Virus record (IMG/VR): IMGVR_UViG_3300047170_000113
Location: 1 to 55,949 of that record
DNA: 55,949 bases
From: a virus
Strand: one strand, 5' to 3'
Part shown: piece by piece, positions 23,873 to 32,263 of the stretch
Layout of the letters: each line of letters opens with the position of its first letter
Numbering within the stretch: position 1 is the stretch's first letter
The notes under the pieces: model-generated
The model's input: only the letters and a program-made list of their open reading frames with translations
What the model was told of the DNA's origin: nothing
Database searches by the model: none
Translations under genes and position numbers: made by a program

Positions 23873-24252
23873 CGGCCTTTTTCCCAGTAGTGAATTACTT
23901 TTTTGATATATCCCGGATTTTTCTCTGTGTAATGGCCTGAGTTGTAAGCGCCCATTGCTTTGTAGATATTACCGTTGTAACGTTTTAACAAATAAGCCAA
24001 ATAAGTCCCAGCATAAGTAACATTAGTTTTTGGGTCAAAAAGACCCTGAATATTTCCCTTGTATCCCAGCCATTTTGCCGTGCTGAGGTGCAACTGACAC
24101 AGTCCGACTGAGTCCTGCCCGCCATCGTCTCTATGGATAGCGTCTACGCGGTGACTACTCTCAGTGAAGCAGACAGCAGATAGCAGCCCCGGAGGGAGGT
24201 GATATTGCTGAGTGACTGAAGCAAATAAAAGGGCTAGAGTGGCGCTTGTCAT
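23869..24252 (-). CDS. lytic transglycosylase (SLT-type), predicted leaderless
   Basis: 127 residues. Catalytic E31 in the TESS motif, GLCQL (50-54) in place of the usual GxMQ, AGTYLAYLL and the YNSG segment of Slt lysozyme domains. It starts with a hydrophobic helix (MTSATLALLFASV), possibly an export or anchoring signal. It cleaves peptidoglycan glycan strands. It is encoded in the early-side module rather than with the endolysin, and has a promoter whose -10 is six bases from the ATG, so the mRNA is predicted leaderless. Confidence 0.85.
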   Translation of the reverse strand: MTSATLALLFASVTQQYHLPPGLLSAVCFTESSHRVDAIHRDDGGQDSVGLCQLHLSTAKWLGYKGNIQGLFDPKTNVTYAGTYLAYLLKRYNGNIYKAMGAYNSGHYTEKNPGYIKKVIHYWEKGR

Positions 24253-24258
24253 GCCTTA

Positions 24259-24288
24259 AGAATAGCACAGCTAAAGCTTACCTGTCCA
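24259..24288 (-). promoter_or_regulatory. sigma70-type promoter, leaderless arrangement
   Basis: Minus strand TGGACA, 18-base spacer, TATTCT, six bases before the ATG at 24252. A weaker -35 than the others. Confidence 0.55.
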
Positions 24289-24313
24289 GAAAATATATAA
24301 GTAATTGTAACTA

Positions 24314-25045
24314 CTACACTTTCATTCCGGGGACGTAATCAATAAAATAAGGTACGCCGTACTTTACCACTCCAAAGCCCACTGAGGAGCCGACTGGGTT
24401 AGCGGCAGCGTACTTGGCGGCCTTTGACTCAGTATCCATAATGCAACCCATCTCTGCACCGAATATGGTGCCCTTTAACGTTGACGTATAGGTTACTGAA
24501 GCTTTGTGGGTGTGCCCCTGAACGAGAGAGAGACCTAAAATTCTAGATTTTTGGGCGGGAGTTCCTCCCTGCTCATCTCCATGCACGAATAGGATTGGGC
24601 CTCTGATAGTGTTTACTACGAGCTTATCAGTGGACTTGCACCATTGCCAACCCGGATAACTAAACACCTGGTCAACATCTTTAAACATTTGGGCGGGGAT
24701 TCCCGCTTCTACGGCCCGGGAAAGGATTCGAACGTCATGGTTGCCTCTCAAGATAATCATTTTGGGAAACAATTTATGAAGTTTTTTTAAGCACTTCTCG
24801 GCCTCGATAAATTCGTCAGAAGGACTAACGTCGTCAACGTCTTTCTGCCATCTTGACCAAATCTTTTGGTCCGTAAGATCGCCTAGGCACACAACCAAGT
24901 CGGGCTTATGCTTTTTGTACCACTTGTGCGCCTGCATAATTGCGGGCCAATTGACCCAAGGGGCGTGCGCATCCGGAATTACAAGAATCTTTTTATAGAC
25001 CTTATTCTTTTTAGAATAGCGAGCGTTGACTTCTTTTCTAGTCAT
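24314..25045 (-). CDS. metallophosphoesterase
   Basis: 243 residues with all five blocks of calcineurin-like phosphoesterases: PDAH (near 25), GDLTD, RGNHD, VHGDE and GHTH. The enzyme uses two metal ions on phosphodiester or phosphomonoester substrates. Similar single-domain phosphoesterases are common in phage replication modules; the substrate is unknown. GGAGGAC precedes the ATG, and the start overlaps the upstream stop (TAATG). Confidence 0.85.
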   Translation of the reverse strand: MTRKEVNARYSKKNKVYKKILVIPDAHAPWVNWPAIMQAHKWYKKHKPDLVVCLGDLTDQKIWSRWQKDVDDVSPSDEFIEAEKCLKKLHKLFPKMIILRGNHDVRILSRAVEAGIPAQMFKDVDQVFSYPGWQWCKSTDKLVVNTIRGPILFVHGDEQGGTPAQKSRILGLSLVQGHTHKASVTYTSTLKGTIFGAEMGCIMDTESKAAKYAAANPVGSSVGFGVVKYGVPYFIDYVPGMKV

Positions 25046-25317
25046 TAGTCCTCCTTAACTGTCTTGATTTCCTTATTCACTGGGGGGGCGGGGGGAGTAA
25101 GCTGTCTAATCATATAACTTTGAAAGTCTTTTTGTCTCTCCTCGATGCTTTTCAAATAGTCCATCATGTTTTTAGTGATGGTATCCATCGAGTCAGCGAT
25201 GGACGCACGTAGCTCTTTGGCAACATCTTGTTGAAGCTCTGAGGAGAGGATCGCGGGGAGTTCCTCCTTCACTAGGGTCCGTAGCTGCTTTCGTAATTCT
25301 TTAATCGGGTTACTCAT
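25045..25317 (-). CDS. coiled-coil protein, 90 aa
   Basis: Starts MSNPIKELRKQLRTLVKEEL; one long amphipathic helix over residues 1-70 then a Pro-rich tail. Likely oligomeric. It is translationally coupled to the phosphoesterase. No family recognised. Confidence 0.6.
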   Translation of the reverse strand: MSNPIKELRKQLRTLVKEELPAILSSELQQDVAKELRASIADSMDTITKNMMDYLKSIEERQKDFQSYMIRQLTPPAPPVNKEIKTVKED

Positions 25318-25328
25318 ATTTTCGCTCC

Positions 25329-25901
25329 TTACAGGGTTACTAGGTTGGGGACACAGACTTGGTCAATTAGACCTAAGCGCTTAAACTCTTCGGCGGTCAG
25401 GTGCCAGTCGACGTTGCCGTTCTTCTTAATCATCTTCTTAAAGTAATCTTTTTCTTTCCTATTGGAGCACTTGGTAAGGAACTCGAACATAAAGTTATTC
25501 AACTTCGTCGTCTGCTTAGTGCTGGTTTGGAGTTCACTGGTTTTGCCGTGGTCGCCGCTTGAAACTTCATGGATCATGATATCCGTATTCGGTGCCGCAA
25601 AACGAAGGCCCTTGGTACCGGCGGCAAGTAGGACGGCCCCGCAACTCATGGCCTTTCCCACGGCGATCGTAGCGACGGGCTTAGGGGAGGCTTGGATAAG
25701 GTCTATCATGGCTAGGAGTGCATGGAGGTAGCCGCCATAGCTTGAGATCACTACCGGGATTACTTGGTACTTGGGGTCAAGCTGCATAATAACCATTTCT
25801 TTAAGAAAGTCGGCGACGGCAGCGTCGTTAAACGAAGTAACAAAAATGTACTTCACTTCCGTCGCTTGTGGGGTGTGGGAGCAGACAAGATTCTTTTGCA
25901 T
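25329..25901 (-). CDS. ClpP-family serine protease
   Basis: 190 residues. Oxyanion loop SSYGGYLHA (53-61), nucleophile S86 in GKAMSCGA, H111 in IMIHE, and a late LTAEEFKRLGLID segment as in ClpP. Triad residues are present, so it should be active. Phage ClpP-like enzymes often act as prohead proteases, but this one lies about 18 kb from the capsid gene, among replication genes, and could instead degrade host or phage proteins. Overlaps the HNH gene stop. Confidence 0.85.
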   Translation of the reverse strand: MQKNLVCSHTPQATEVKYIFVTSFNDAAVADFLKEMVIMQLDPKYQVIPVVISSYGGYLHALLAMIDLIQASPKPVATIAVGKAMSCGAVLLAAGTKGLRFAAPNTDIMIHEVSSGDHGKTSELQTSTKQTTKLNNFMFEFLTKCSNRKEKDYFKKMIKKNGNVDWHLTAEEFKRLGLIDQVCVPNLVTL

Positions 25902-26266
25902 TATTTAGCCTTCTTTCTCTGTTTTCTCTCTTGAGAGGACTTCAATTTATGGCAAGGTGTACAAATTAACTGGAGATTAGAAACATCGCACCAAAGGCGC
26001 TCCACGACTTCGTCCCAGCTCATATCCTCCAAAGTTTTATCTATGGGTACGAGAGGGATCCGGTGGTCTACGGCCATAGTGTACGCTGGTAGTACTTCGC
26101 CGCACACTTCGCACCATGCCCATTTCTTGACTCTGGGGCGCTTAGGGTCGCTATGCTCTATCAGGTTACGCTTAAGCACTTGCTGGCGTAGTTCGGAGCG
26201 ACTAAAAACGCGTCGCATAGCTCCTTTCACAAGATTCCGCTCTTTTGGTGAAGTAGGTTTCTTCAT
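25901..26266 (-). CDS. HNH endonuclease
   Basis: 121 residues, basic. CEVC, then AVDHRIPL, then SNLQLICTPCHKLKSSQE: the H-N-H core with two zinc Cys pairs. Such small HNH proteins may be homing nucleases or packaging and repair helpers. It overlaps the SbcC-like gene by four bases, so it is integrated in the operon and does not look like a recent insertion. Confidence 0.85.
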   Translation of the reverse strand: MKKPTSPKERNLVKGAMRRVFSRSELRQQVLKRNLIEHSDPKRPRVKKWAWCEVCGEVLPAYTMAVDHRIPLVPIDKTLEDMSWDEVVERLWCDVSNLQLICTPCHKLKSSQERKQRKKAK

Positions 26267-27801
26267 TCTTGCTCAATCCTAGAGAAATCATCTTGTAAAG
26301 TCACGGTAAATCGTTTAGTGAAGTGCTCTTTAAGCTCTGAAGTATGGTCTATGACGAGAACCGTGGAATGGTCTACAGACAAAGCCTCAAAAAGCTCATA
26401 CGCCTTAACCTTAAGTTCGGGGTCGGCACCATCGGAGGGCTCGTCGAAAAATAGGGTGTCCATGTGGTTACCGGATTCGTTCGCTGCTGCCTCCATAATC
26501 GCTACGCCAAAACAAAGGCGGAGGATGGAGCGCTGTCCTCGGCTGAGCTGGGTGTAGGTGCATTCATGGGAATTCTTTTGGATTAGTACTTCTAGCTTGT
26601 CCGCGTCCTCAAGTAGAAACCTCACCGAGAACTCGCCGTCAAAGTATCGGAAAAGGTAGTTATTTGTCTTATCCTCGATGTCTGCGACCGTATCGGTTAG
26701 TATTTTACCTCGGAGGACGAAGGACAGCTCATAGAGGCGCTCTAGATCCGAATAGCGCTTATTAGCGGCTGCTAGCTCCCTTTCTAAGACGTTAATGTCA
26801 TTGGCGGATTCCATGACCTCAACCACTAGGTTCGTGAGCTGCCCCTTGTAGGGGGTTGTTTTCCGCTTCTCGATTTCAAGTTGGTTCTTAGCAGTATTTT
26901 CTTGGTTCTTTAGGATAGAGAGGCGGGTTTCAAGGGCTGAGATTTCTGCCTTAATTCTTAACTTCTCTTCATAATGTTCGGGATTGATACAGGCACCGCA
27001 GGCGGGGCAAAGCTCTTTGGAGGGGGCTGGCCCAGATTGGTCATAGGACAAAAGTCGTGCTTCTAGCTCCTTGATTTTATTATATTTATTTGTATCAAAT
27101 GCTAATGCTTGGGCCTCTACCGCAGCGATCACTTTAGCCTGCTCTTCAGCCCAGGAAGCCGCCGCTTTCTCAGTGCGGTCCATAGTGACTTGAAGCTGTT
27201 CATGCTTGGCTTTTAAGCGGAGGTTTTGGGCCTCTAGTTCCTTAACAGCCTTGTTAGCTTCTTTTTTGGCTAAAACGCACTTTTCAGCGATTTTAACGGG
27301 GAGGCTAAGGTTAGCAATTTTCTCTAGAACCTCTCTTCGATCCTTGGGCTTAACTAAGAAAAAAAGCGAATTAGGAGAGCTATCGCTCGCATATGAAGTG
27401 GTTGTGTAGAGATCAAAGTCGACTCCCATGCGAGTTTCAAGGAGCTTTTGGGTTTCCGTAATGTCCTTGCCACGCTGCGGATCGTTTTCGCGACCTTCTT
27501 CTGTGTAGTAGAGATCATTTTCATGTTGAGTCCCCCTGATTCTGGTGACGGTGATATTTCCTGTTTTAGTGGTTACCTGAAGTGTACCCGAAGTGGGCTC
27601 TTTGGAATTCCAGGCTCGCACTTCGTCCGACTTGCCATTCTTAGCGGTTTTCCCGTAAAGCGTCCAGCAGGCGGCATCGAAGAGAGTGGATTTGCCCGCG
27701 CCGGTAGGCCCTGTAATAAGCGCTAATCCTACTTCGTTAAAATCAAACTCAAGCGTTTTGTATGAGCCGAAATTAGCAAAAATGCCTTTATTTAGTTTCA
27801 T
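26263..27801 (-). CDS. SbcC/gp46-like recombination ATPase
   Basis: 512 residues. Walker A GPTGAGKST (31-39), a central coiled coil split by a CPACGAC zinc hook (near residue 260), ABC signature LSRGQRS and Walker B TLFFDEPSDG. It is the ATPase half of an SbcCD/Mre11-Rad50 complex. The coiled coils are short compared with cellular SbcC, similar to T4 gp46. It works with the nuclease encoded immediately upstream, with which it overlaps. Confidence 0.9.
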   Translation of the reverse strand: MKLNKGIFANFGSYKTLEFDFNEVGLALITGPTGAGKSTLFDAACWTLYGKTAKNGKSDEVRAWNSKEPTSGTLQVTTKTGNITVTRIRGTQHENDLYYTEEGRENDPQRGKDITETQKLLETRMGVDFDLYTTTSYASDSSPNSLFFLVKPKDRREVLEKIANLSLPVKIAEKCVLAKKEANKAVKELEAQNLRLKAKHEQLQVTMDRTEKAAASWAEEQAKVIAAVEAQALAFDTNKYNKIKELEARLLSYDQSGPAPSKELCPACGACINPEHYEEKLRIKAEISALETRLSILKNQENTAKNQLEIEKRKTTPYKGQLTNLVVEVMESANDINVLERELAAANKRYSDLERLYELSFVLRGKILTDTVADIEDKTNNYLFRYFDGEFSVRFLLEDADKLEVLIQKNSHECTYTQLSRGQRSILRLCFGVAIMEAAANESGNHMDTLFFDEPSDGADPELKVKAYELFEALSVDHSTVLVIDHTSELKEHFTKRFTVTLQDDFSRIEQE

Positions 27802-28852
27802 CCAAGATCTCTTTCCACAAAGCCTTTAGAGCGCTCTTCTGTTCTACTGGGTCTGTAGTAGCGTCTATGATTGTGTCAAAAAGATCGTGATTATTCAAGG
27901 TAGGAATTCTTGCTAGAAGACTTTTAACGTAGCCCGTGTTGCTGGGTATGAAATCAAGTTTAAAATTGGAGTTTCCAACCGTCCACCTGCCAATGTCCTC
28001 CTTTGAGGGAAGTAGGCTCTGCTCAAATTTAGTATCCACATCAAGCACCCGCACCCAAAGAAGGTCGTCGGGCAAGAACCTTACAAAAAGGCCACGGAGC
28101 GTTTCTGAGAGCCTGGGCAGGAAATCTTTACTTGTTTCGACTATAACGTGCTTTCGGAGGTTTGTAGGCACACAATAAGTGGACCCGTCATCCTCGAGGA
28201 TAGCAAACCCCTTGGGGGGGTCGTAAGCCTCCCCAAAGGATAGTGTGTAAGGGTTACCGATGTAAGTGGCAACCCCTACTTGGTCTTTATTTATGAATGA
28301 TCCGTTGCAGAGTAAGTCCTGATAGCAATGGTAGTGAGAGGCAATCGTCCTGTACTGAGCTAGCCACTCTCTGGGGATGGAGCTTGAATCTACAACGTAG
28401 TGGCCCATCCTGGCCCCCTGAATTCCATTATGGATTATAATTCGAGATCCAGGCTTAATTTGGTCTAAGATCCATTTAAACTCAAGAGCAAAACTCTGGT
28501 AGGGAATAATCCAGGAATCTATTTTCTTGATAAAAGTAGGGGAGGAAATGACTTGCGTAACGTAGGGTTTTAAGAAGTTTAAACTGCTTTCTTTTGACTT
28601 TTCGTGCACTAGGTCGTGGTTGCCGGTGTTGACGTAGACTTCAAGGCCCGACCCATCCAAAAGCTCGATGAGACGATTCATTACTCTGCCTCGGACAATG
28701 TCTTTCGAATCCAAGGTGTCACCGTTAATAATCAGTGGTACTTTCAACTCCCTTGCCTTGTCCATGGCTTGCTTGAGCGCGCTCGTGGCAAGCTCCAAGG
28801 TTGGAATAGTGAAGTGCACGTCACCGATGATGACGGCGATTCTCTTACTCAC
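27788..28852 (-). CDS. SbcD/gp47-like nuclease
   Basis: 354 residues. Phosphoesterase blocks GDVHF (near 10), NGDTLDS, TGNHD, an IHNG segment and a SHYHCYQ segment correspond to Mre11-type nucleases, followed by a C-terminal domain. GTG start at 28852 overlaps the preceding stop as GTGA. Together with the ATPase it processes DNA ends during recombination-dependent replication and repair. Confidence 0.9.
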   Translation of the reverse strand: MSKRIAVIIGDVHFTIPTLELATSALKQAMDKARELKVPLIINGDTLDSKDIVRGRVMNRLIELLDGSGLEVYVNTGNHDLVHEKSKESSLNFLKPYVTQVISSPTFIKKIDSWIIPYQSFALEFKWILDQIKPGSRIIIHNGIQGARMGHYVVDSSSIPREWLAQYRTIASHYHCYQDLLCNGSFINKDQVGVATYIGNPYTLSFGEAYDPPKGFAILEDDGSTYCVPTNLRKHVIVETSKDFLPRLSETLRGLFVRFLPDDLLWVRVLDVDTKFEQSLLPSKEDIGRWTVGNSNFKLDFIPSNTGYVKSLLARIPTLNNHDLFDTIIDATTDPVEQKSALKALWKEILDETK

Positions 28853-28992
28853 TCGGCACCGACGACGGCTTTAGCCTTATCCTTATTCTGTAAGTACCAT
28901 TCTCTTTGCTTACGCCGAATCTTAAGTCTATTCTTTTCTCTGTACTGAGCATAGTATTGCTTACTCTGTTTCCGCTGACCCTTGTCCTGCAT
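28849..28992 (-). CDS. basic small protein, 47 aa
   Basis: A 47-residue Lys/Arg/Tyr-rich frame starting MQDKGQRKQSKQYYAQYREK. Its spacing of Y and K residues is reminiscent of the basic linker found at the N-terminus of phage HNH and endonuclease VII-like proteins. It overlaps the RecA-like gene by 32 bases and its TGA overlaps the SbcD-like GTG, supporting coupled translation. A nucleic-acid-binding role is inferred from charge alone. Confidence 0.55.
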   Translation of the reverse strand: MQDKGQRKQSKQYYAQYREKNRLKIRRKQREWYLQNKDKAKAVVGAE

Positions 28993-29836
28993 ATTCTATT
29001 CCTTCAGAAGTAATTTTAAGAGTAAAAGATTTCTTATTATTTCCGCTTTTATCTAAATGATTTTTAAACATGGTCCAATTTACTAAAGCCCCGCATCTTA
29101 CTTTCTCCCCTTTGATAGTTTTTTCAACCCACGCTTTACGCGTCGTTTGAAAAGTTAGAGAAGAAAAAAAGTTGACTGCTTTTCCCCCTGCATTCGTCTT
29201 GCCTGGAGAGCCTATATTGGAGTAAGTGTAATTTATAATAAGGATGCTAGTATTCCCGTCGGAACCTTTTGAGACCATCCTATTAATCCCTAGTCTATTA
29301 ATCTTACCTTTTCCGCCTGGTTTGGAGTCTTGTTCCATAAGGTCAATTTCAGAGTCCCTTTGAGACACCACGTTTCCAATAGAATCAAAAACCACAAGCA
29401 ATTTTTCGCCAGGGTAGCTCTCTTTGAAGCCATCCCATGCAGCAAACAAAAGTTCAAAAGCTTCTTCTGCGATCGAAGACTGAATAAGAAGAATCGATGA
29501 AGGATCGACTCCCCAAGCTTGCAAATCTCTTTCCGTAGTTTTTCCTTCAGTCTCGACATAAATCACTCCAACGTCTTGGGCTTGCGCCGCTTTCATTGCT
29601 TCGATGGCAGCAGAAGTTTTTCCACTATCTGAGTCGCCTGCAACCATGACAAGCTTCCCGAATGGCAAGCCCGGCACGCCCGTGCACTGCTTCCACCAAT
29701 CCGGGAGGATGATGTAATCCTTGTCAGTCAGTTTCGAGAGATTAGATCCCACTCCGATTCTTTTTGCAAGCTTTGGTTTGTCTTTGAAATTCTTTCGAAT
29801 ATCGTTGGCGAGGCCAGACATGTCAAATTTAGGCAT
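28961..29836 (-). CDS. RecA/UvsX-like recombinase
   Basis: 291 residues. Walker A GDSDSGKTS (67-75), VIYVETEGK (motif with catalytic Glu), Walker B LLVVFDSIG and a loop region GGKAVNFFSS. The size and motif spelling are close to phage UvsX/RecA proteins. It should form filaments for strand exchange, acting with the SbcCD-like complex. It overlaps by one base with the gene upstream. Confidence 0.85.
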   Translation of the reverse strand: MPKFDMSGLANDIRKNFKDKPKLAKRIGVGSNLSKLTDKDYIILPDWWKQCTGVPGLPFGKLVMVAGDSDSGKTSAAIEAMKAAQAQDVGVIYVETEGKTTERDLQAWGVDPSSILLIQSSIAEEAFELLFAAWDGFKESYPGEKLLVVFDSIGNVVSQRDSEIDLMEQDSKPGGKGKINRLGINRMVSKGSDGNTSILIINYTYSNIGSPGKTNAGGKAVNFFSSLTFQTTRKAWVEKTIKGEKVRCGALVNWTMFKNHLDKSGNNKKSFTLKITSEGIEYAGQGSAETE

Positions 29837-30222
29837 TAGAAACTCTCCGACTTAGCCATGGTGCGATAAAATATGTGTGAATTATTGTAGATTTCGTAAA
29901 ACGCTTTCAGGTAAGAAATATCGTTCTCAAGACGCTCCAAATCCTCCCGAGCTGCGATATACTCGGGCGAAGCCTCTGCAGTGACCTTGTTGGCTGTAAT
30001 AGTGCTAGCGGTACCTTGGGAGAGCTGCTCGGAGTAGGTGGCAGACTGTACAGTAAGAGCTTTAATTTTCTCCTCAGAAAGCTGGTGGCGGTACTCGGTG
30101 ATGACTGCCATCGCTTCTAGGAACTTACTCGCTCGTTTCTCTGCATCCGACGAGCTAATCGACTTAGCTAAGGGTAGGTATTGCTCAAACTCTCTAACGT
30201 GGTCTTTCATTTCTTTATTCAT
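29836..30222 (-). CDS. helical protein upstream of recombinase, 128 aa
   Basis: Starts MNKEMKDHVREFEQYLPLAK. Helical throughout with a Thr/Ala-rich middle and a coiled-coil C-terminal third. One-base overlap with the recombinase suggests a partner role, perhaps a mediator, but no family is recognised. Confidence 0.6.
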   Translation of the reverse strand: MNKEMKDHVREFEQYLPLAKSISSSDAEKRASKFLEAMAVITEYRHQLSEEKIKALTVQSATYSEQLSQGTASTITANKVTAEASPEYIAAREDLERLENDISYLKAFYEIYNNSHIFYRTMAKSESF

Positions 30223-30358
30223 AGGATCTCCAAATATAGTTACAGCGGATCAGATTCGATACTGACAAATGCGGAATATTCTGGCACTTATTATCCGCTC
30301 CCCGGGCATCGGGATTAATGTGTCCTTTAGGATTGCCACATCGCCGCCGTAAACTCAT
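30215..30358 (-). CDS. small Cys-containing protein, 47 aa
   Basis: A 47-residue frame starting MSLRRRCGNPKGHINPDARG that fills the gap between two coupled genes: its ATG overlaps the upstream TAA (TAATG) and its end overlaps the downstream start. Cys and His residues at 7, 13, 25 and 39 could bind zinc. Not recognised; support is mainly the geometry. Confidence 0.5.
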   Translation of the reverse strand: MSLRRRCGNPKGHINPDARGADNKCQNIPHLSVSNLIRCNYIWRSYE

Positions 30359-30834
30359 TAAAAACTCAAACCAACGCTCATGCCAGCGTTATTGTTGCTT
30401 AGGTACCAGGCTCCGATTCCAACCGGACCTAAAACTTCCTTGTAGATTTGGCCACCGTAGATGGGAGTGACGGCACCTCCGAAGCTAACGGGGATTCCGA
30501 CCATTCCGGACAAGATAAGGTGCGAAGTAGATCTACTAGTTGTCTTACTAGTTTCTGCGTCCACTTTTTCTTTTTCTGTAGAGTTACTGGCTGACTGAGT
30601 GTCTGAGTTAGTTGTAGTAACTGTCGTAATAACTTTTGTCCCGTCAGGTTTGTCAGTTTCAGTTTTGACTGTTTTGGTATTCTTTTTGGCATCAGTTTTA
30701 GTTTCATCCTTCTTTGTGTCTACGGTGACGGTCTTAGTGACTACGACTGTTTTATTGGGGGCAAGCCAACGGCCTGTAGCAAACGCTGAGGCGAGAGCGA
30801 CTACAGCTATAATTATTTTGTACTTAGTTGCCAT
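30358..30834 (-). CDS. membrane-anchored Lys/Thr-rich protein, 158 aa
   Basis: An N-terminal membrane span (residues 5-25), then about 75 residues of repetitive K/T/D (VTKTVTVDTKKDETKTDAKK), then a Gly-rich hydrophobic C-terminal domain (ILSGMVGIPVSFGG). Proteins with an anchor, a low-complexity linker and a small globular end can be spanin-like or envelope-crossing, but no lipobox or partner is present. Located among other small membrane genes. Confidence 0.6.
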   Translation of the reverse strand: MATKYKIIIAVVALASAFATGRWLAPNKTVVVTKTVTVDTKKDETKTDAKKNTKTVKTETDKPDGTKVITTVTTTNSDTQSASNSTEKEKVDAETSKTTSRSTSHLILSGMVGIPVSFGGAVTPIYGGQIYKEVLGPVGIGAWYLSNNNAGMSVGLSF

Positions 30835-31028
30835 TTTCCATTTCTCTTTTCTAGCCCAAGGACCGCAGCTTCAAACTTGGTTAGGTCCTCAGGAAATCTT
30901 TCGCAATCTAAGCAATACCTGTAATCACGGCATAGACCAAAAAAACACCGGGGAGTTCTCCTGTAAGCTTCTTTAAATGCAGCAAACATAGAGCTTGCGG
31001 TTGCGGTTGCGTAACTATTATTCGCCAT
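30813..31028 (-). CDS. small Cys-rich protein with LTKFEAAVLGLEKR motif
   Basis: 71 residues starting MANNSYATATASSMF. The middle has four cysteines (CFFGLCRDYRYCLDC), a potential zinc site, and the segment DLTKFEAAVLGLEKR is a close copy of the motif that ends other small proteins in this genome, here followed by nine further residues. It overlaps both neighbours. Function unknown. Confidence 0.65.
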   Translation of the reverse strand: MANNSYATATASSMFAAFKEAYRRTPRCFFGLCRDYRYCLDCERFPEDLTKFEAAVLGLEKRNGKWQLSTK

Positions 31029-31296
31029 CGGGGTCCTCGGGTTTTAGGTTACTCCCGTTTAGGGGCTCAAAGCTGGTCGTGCGTGACGCCATGAATCCGT
31101 GAGTGCCCAGGATCGGCGATAAGAACGCAGCATAAACACCACCGTCGGTGTGGGGGACGGACACCACGTGGTTTGCCACCGTCACCGTCACCCCGTCAAA
31201 TGCAAACTTCAAAGCCGCTACCGTCACTGCGATAGCCGTAAGCGTCAGCATAAGATCGGGGCGGCCAGAGACGGGGTGTTTCAGTAACCAGTTCAC
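31018..31296 (-). CDS. membrane protein, 92 aa
   Basis: GTG start at 31296 (GTGA overlap). A hydrophobic segment spans residues 16-38 (LMLTLTAIAVTVAALKFAF) and a second weaker one follows. The C-terminus is polar. Holin-like topology is possible given neighbouring small membrane proteins, but there is no diagnostic feature. Confidence 0.6.
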   Translation of the reverse strand: MNWLLKHPVSGRPDLMLTLTAIAVTVAALKFAFDGVTVTVANHVVSVPHTDGGVYAAFLSPILGTHGFMASRTTSFEPLNGSNLKPEDPDGE

Positions 31297-31388
31297 TGGG
31301 TTTGAAAAATGATGGCAAGCAGGAATATCAGTCCCACCGCAATCACCGTCCCTCCGGTGTAGAGGAGGATTTCGTTAAAGATTTTCAT
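31293..31388 (-). CDS. single-span membrane peptide, 31 aa
   Basis: 31 residues starting MKIFNEILLYTGGTV, with a membrane span over residues 12-28. Its ATG overlaps the upstream stop and its TGA overlaps the next GTG. A gene this small is credible because both junctions show coupling. Function unknown. Confidence 0.5.
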   Translation of the reverse strand: MKIFNEILLYTGGTVIAVGLIFLLAIIFQTQ

Positions 31389-31771
31389 TAATGCACCTTC
31401 TTGCTAACGGGTTGAGAGACAGGTTTGATCGTACAGTAGTACTCGATTTCTTTACCGCTGTAGTTGTAAAGAGCGGCTTCGAAACCTAAAGACACCGCTT
31501 CTGCAATGTCTTGCTTCACAGAGAGGAGATTTGCTTGCGTGAATTTCATAAGCTCTTCTTTACTATTCACGCTATCGGTTTTAGCAGGCGTTCGGCTTAG
31601 AGCAGTGATTGCCATACTACCAACGAAGCTTGAAAGGAAGTTGTTTAGAAGCTTTCTCAGTACCGCTGGGTCCTTCTGCTCTTTTTGCATGTTCACCATA
31701 ACAAACAGCTCAGAGAGCATTTGCTTTGAAAAGCTTTTAATCCAAGTGTGGGTTTTGATGTCCTCAGTCAT
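31388..31771 (-). CDS. hypothetical protein, 127 aa
   Basis: Starts MTEDIKTHTWIKSFSKQML. Mostly helical with a hydrophobic central segment (LLNNFLSSFVGSMAITAL) that could be buried or membrane-associated. Four-base overlap with the upstream gene. No family recognised. Confidence 0.6.
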   Translation of the reverse strand: MTEDIKTHTWIKSFSKQMLSELFVMVNMQKEQKDPAVLRKLLNNFLSSFVGSMAITALSRTPAKTDSVNSKEELMKFTQANLLSVKQDIAEAVSLGFEAALYNYSGKEIEYYCTIKPVSQPVSKKVH

Positions 31772-31995
31772 TTTTTAATTTCCCAATGGGAAACACACTG
31801 ATTAGGCCCAGTTTGAACCGTCTGGCCGGAAGGCACAAAAATAGTTGGATTTAAGGGTAGCATACTTTTCTTAGCCACCAGCTCTCGCAAGTCGTTAGCA
31901 GCGTCGCTTACAGCGTGCCAATCTTTTTCATCCACTTTCATTTTTAAATAATTAATCATAGTTTCAATTCTATATTCAATTTCTTGTAAACTCAT
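31768..31995 (-). CDS. hypothetical protein, 75 aa
   Basis: Starts MSLQEIEYRIETMINYLKMK; a helical hairpin in the first 45 residues and a flexible Pro/Gln-rich tail. Coupled to its neighbours at both ends by start-stop overlaps. No family recognised. Confidence 0.6.
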   Translation of the reverse strand: MSLQEIEYRIETMINYLKMKVDEKDWHAVSDAANDLRELVAKKSMLPLNPTIFVPSGQTVQTGPNQCVSHWEIKK

Positions 31996-32099
31996 TGCCC
32001 TAACACCACACGGACTAAACTTGAGACGATCACCATGGCTAGCAAGGACCCTGCAACGCTAAAGGCACTCAGTAGAATCCAGAATAAAAAAGTTTTCAT
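31992..32099 (-). CDS. single-span membrane peptide, 35 aa
   Basis: 35 residues starting MKTFLFWILLSAFSVAGSLL, almost entirely a membrane span with a short Arg-containing end. Its ATG overlaps the zinc-ribbon stop upstream and its TGA overlaps the downstream ATG. Function unknown. Confidence 0.55.
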   Translation of the reverse strand: MKTFLFWILLSAFSVAGSLLAMVIVSSLVRVVLGQ

Positions 32100-32236
32100 T
32101 AGAAAAACACAGCCTCTTCTTGTTTCCCGCACCGAGTGCAAGTTCTCGTTTTCCTACCTAGCTCTAAAAACAGAGATTTCACTCCGTTCTTACTCCAGTC
32201 GCCCCATTTGTGAAAAAACCAACATTTCCAGTTCAT
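32099..32236 (-). CDS. zinc-ribbon protein, 45 aa
   Basis: 45 residues starting MNWKCWFFHKWGDWSKNG and ending RTCTRCGKQEEAVFF. The pattern C-x3-H-x2-W ... C-x2-C-G-K is a known small zinc-ribbon type in bacteria and phages (Cys, His, Cys, Cys ligands). TAGAGG lies close before the ATG. It is the first gene of the long minus-strand operon that leaves the promoter hub and has a ~98-base leader with a strong hairpin. Confidence 0.65.
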   Translation of the reverse strand: MNWKCWFFHKWGDWSKNGVKSLFLELGRKTRTCTRCGKQEEAVFF

Positions 32237-32263
32237 AACCTCTAGTCACTCGAGTGGGAGAAA

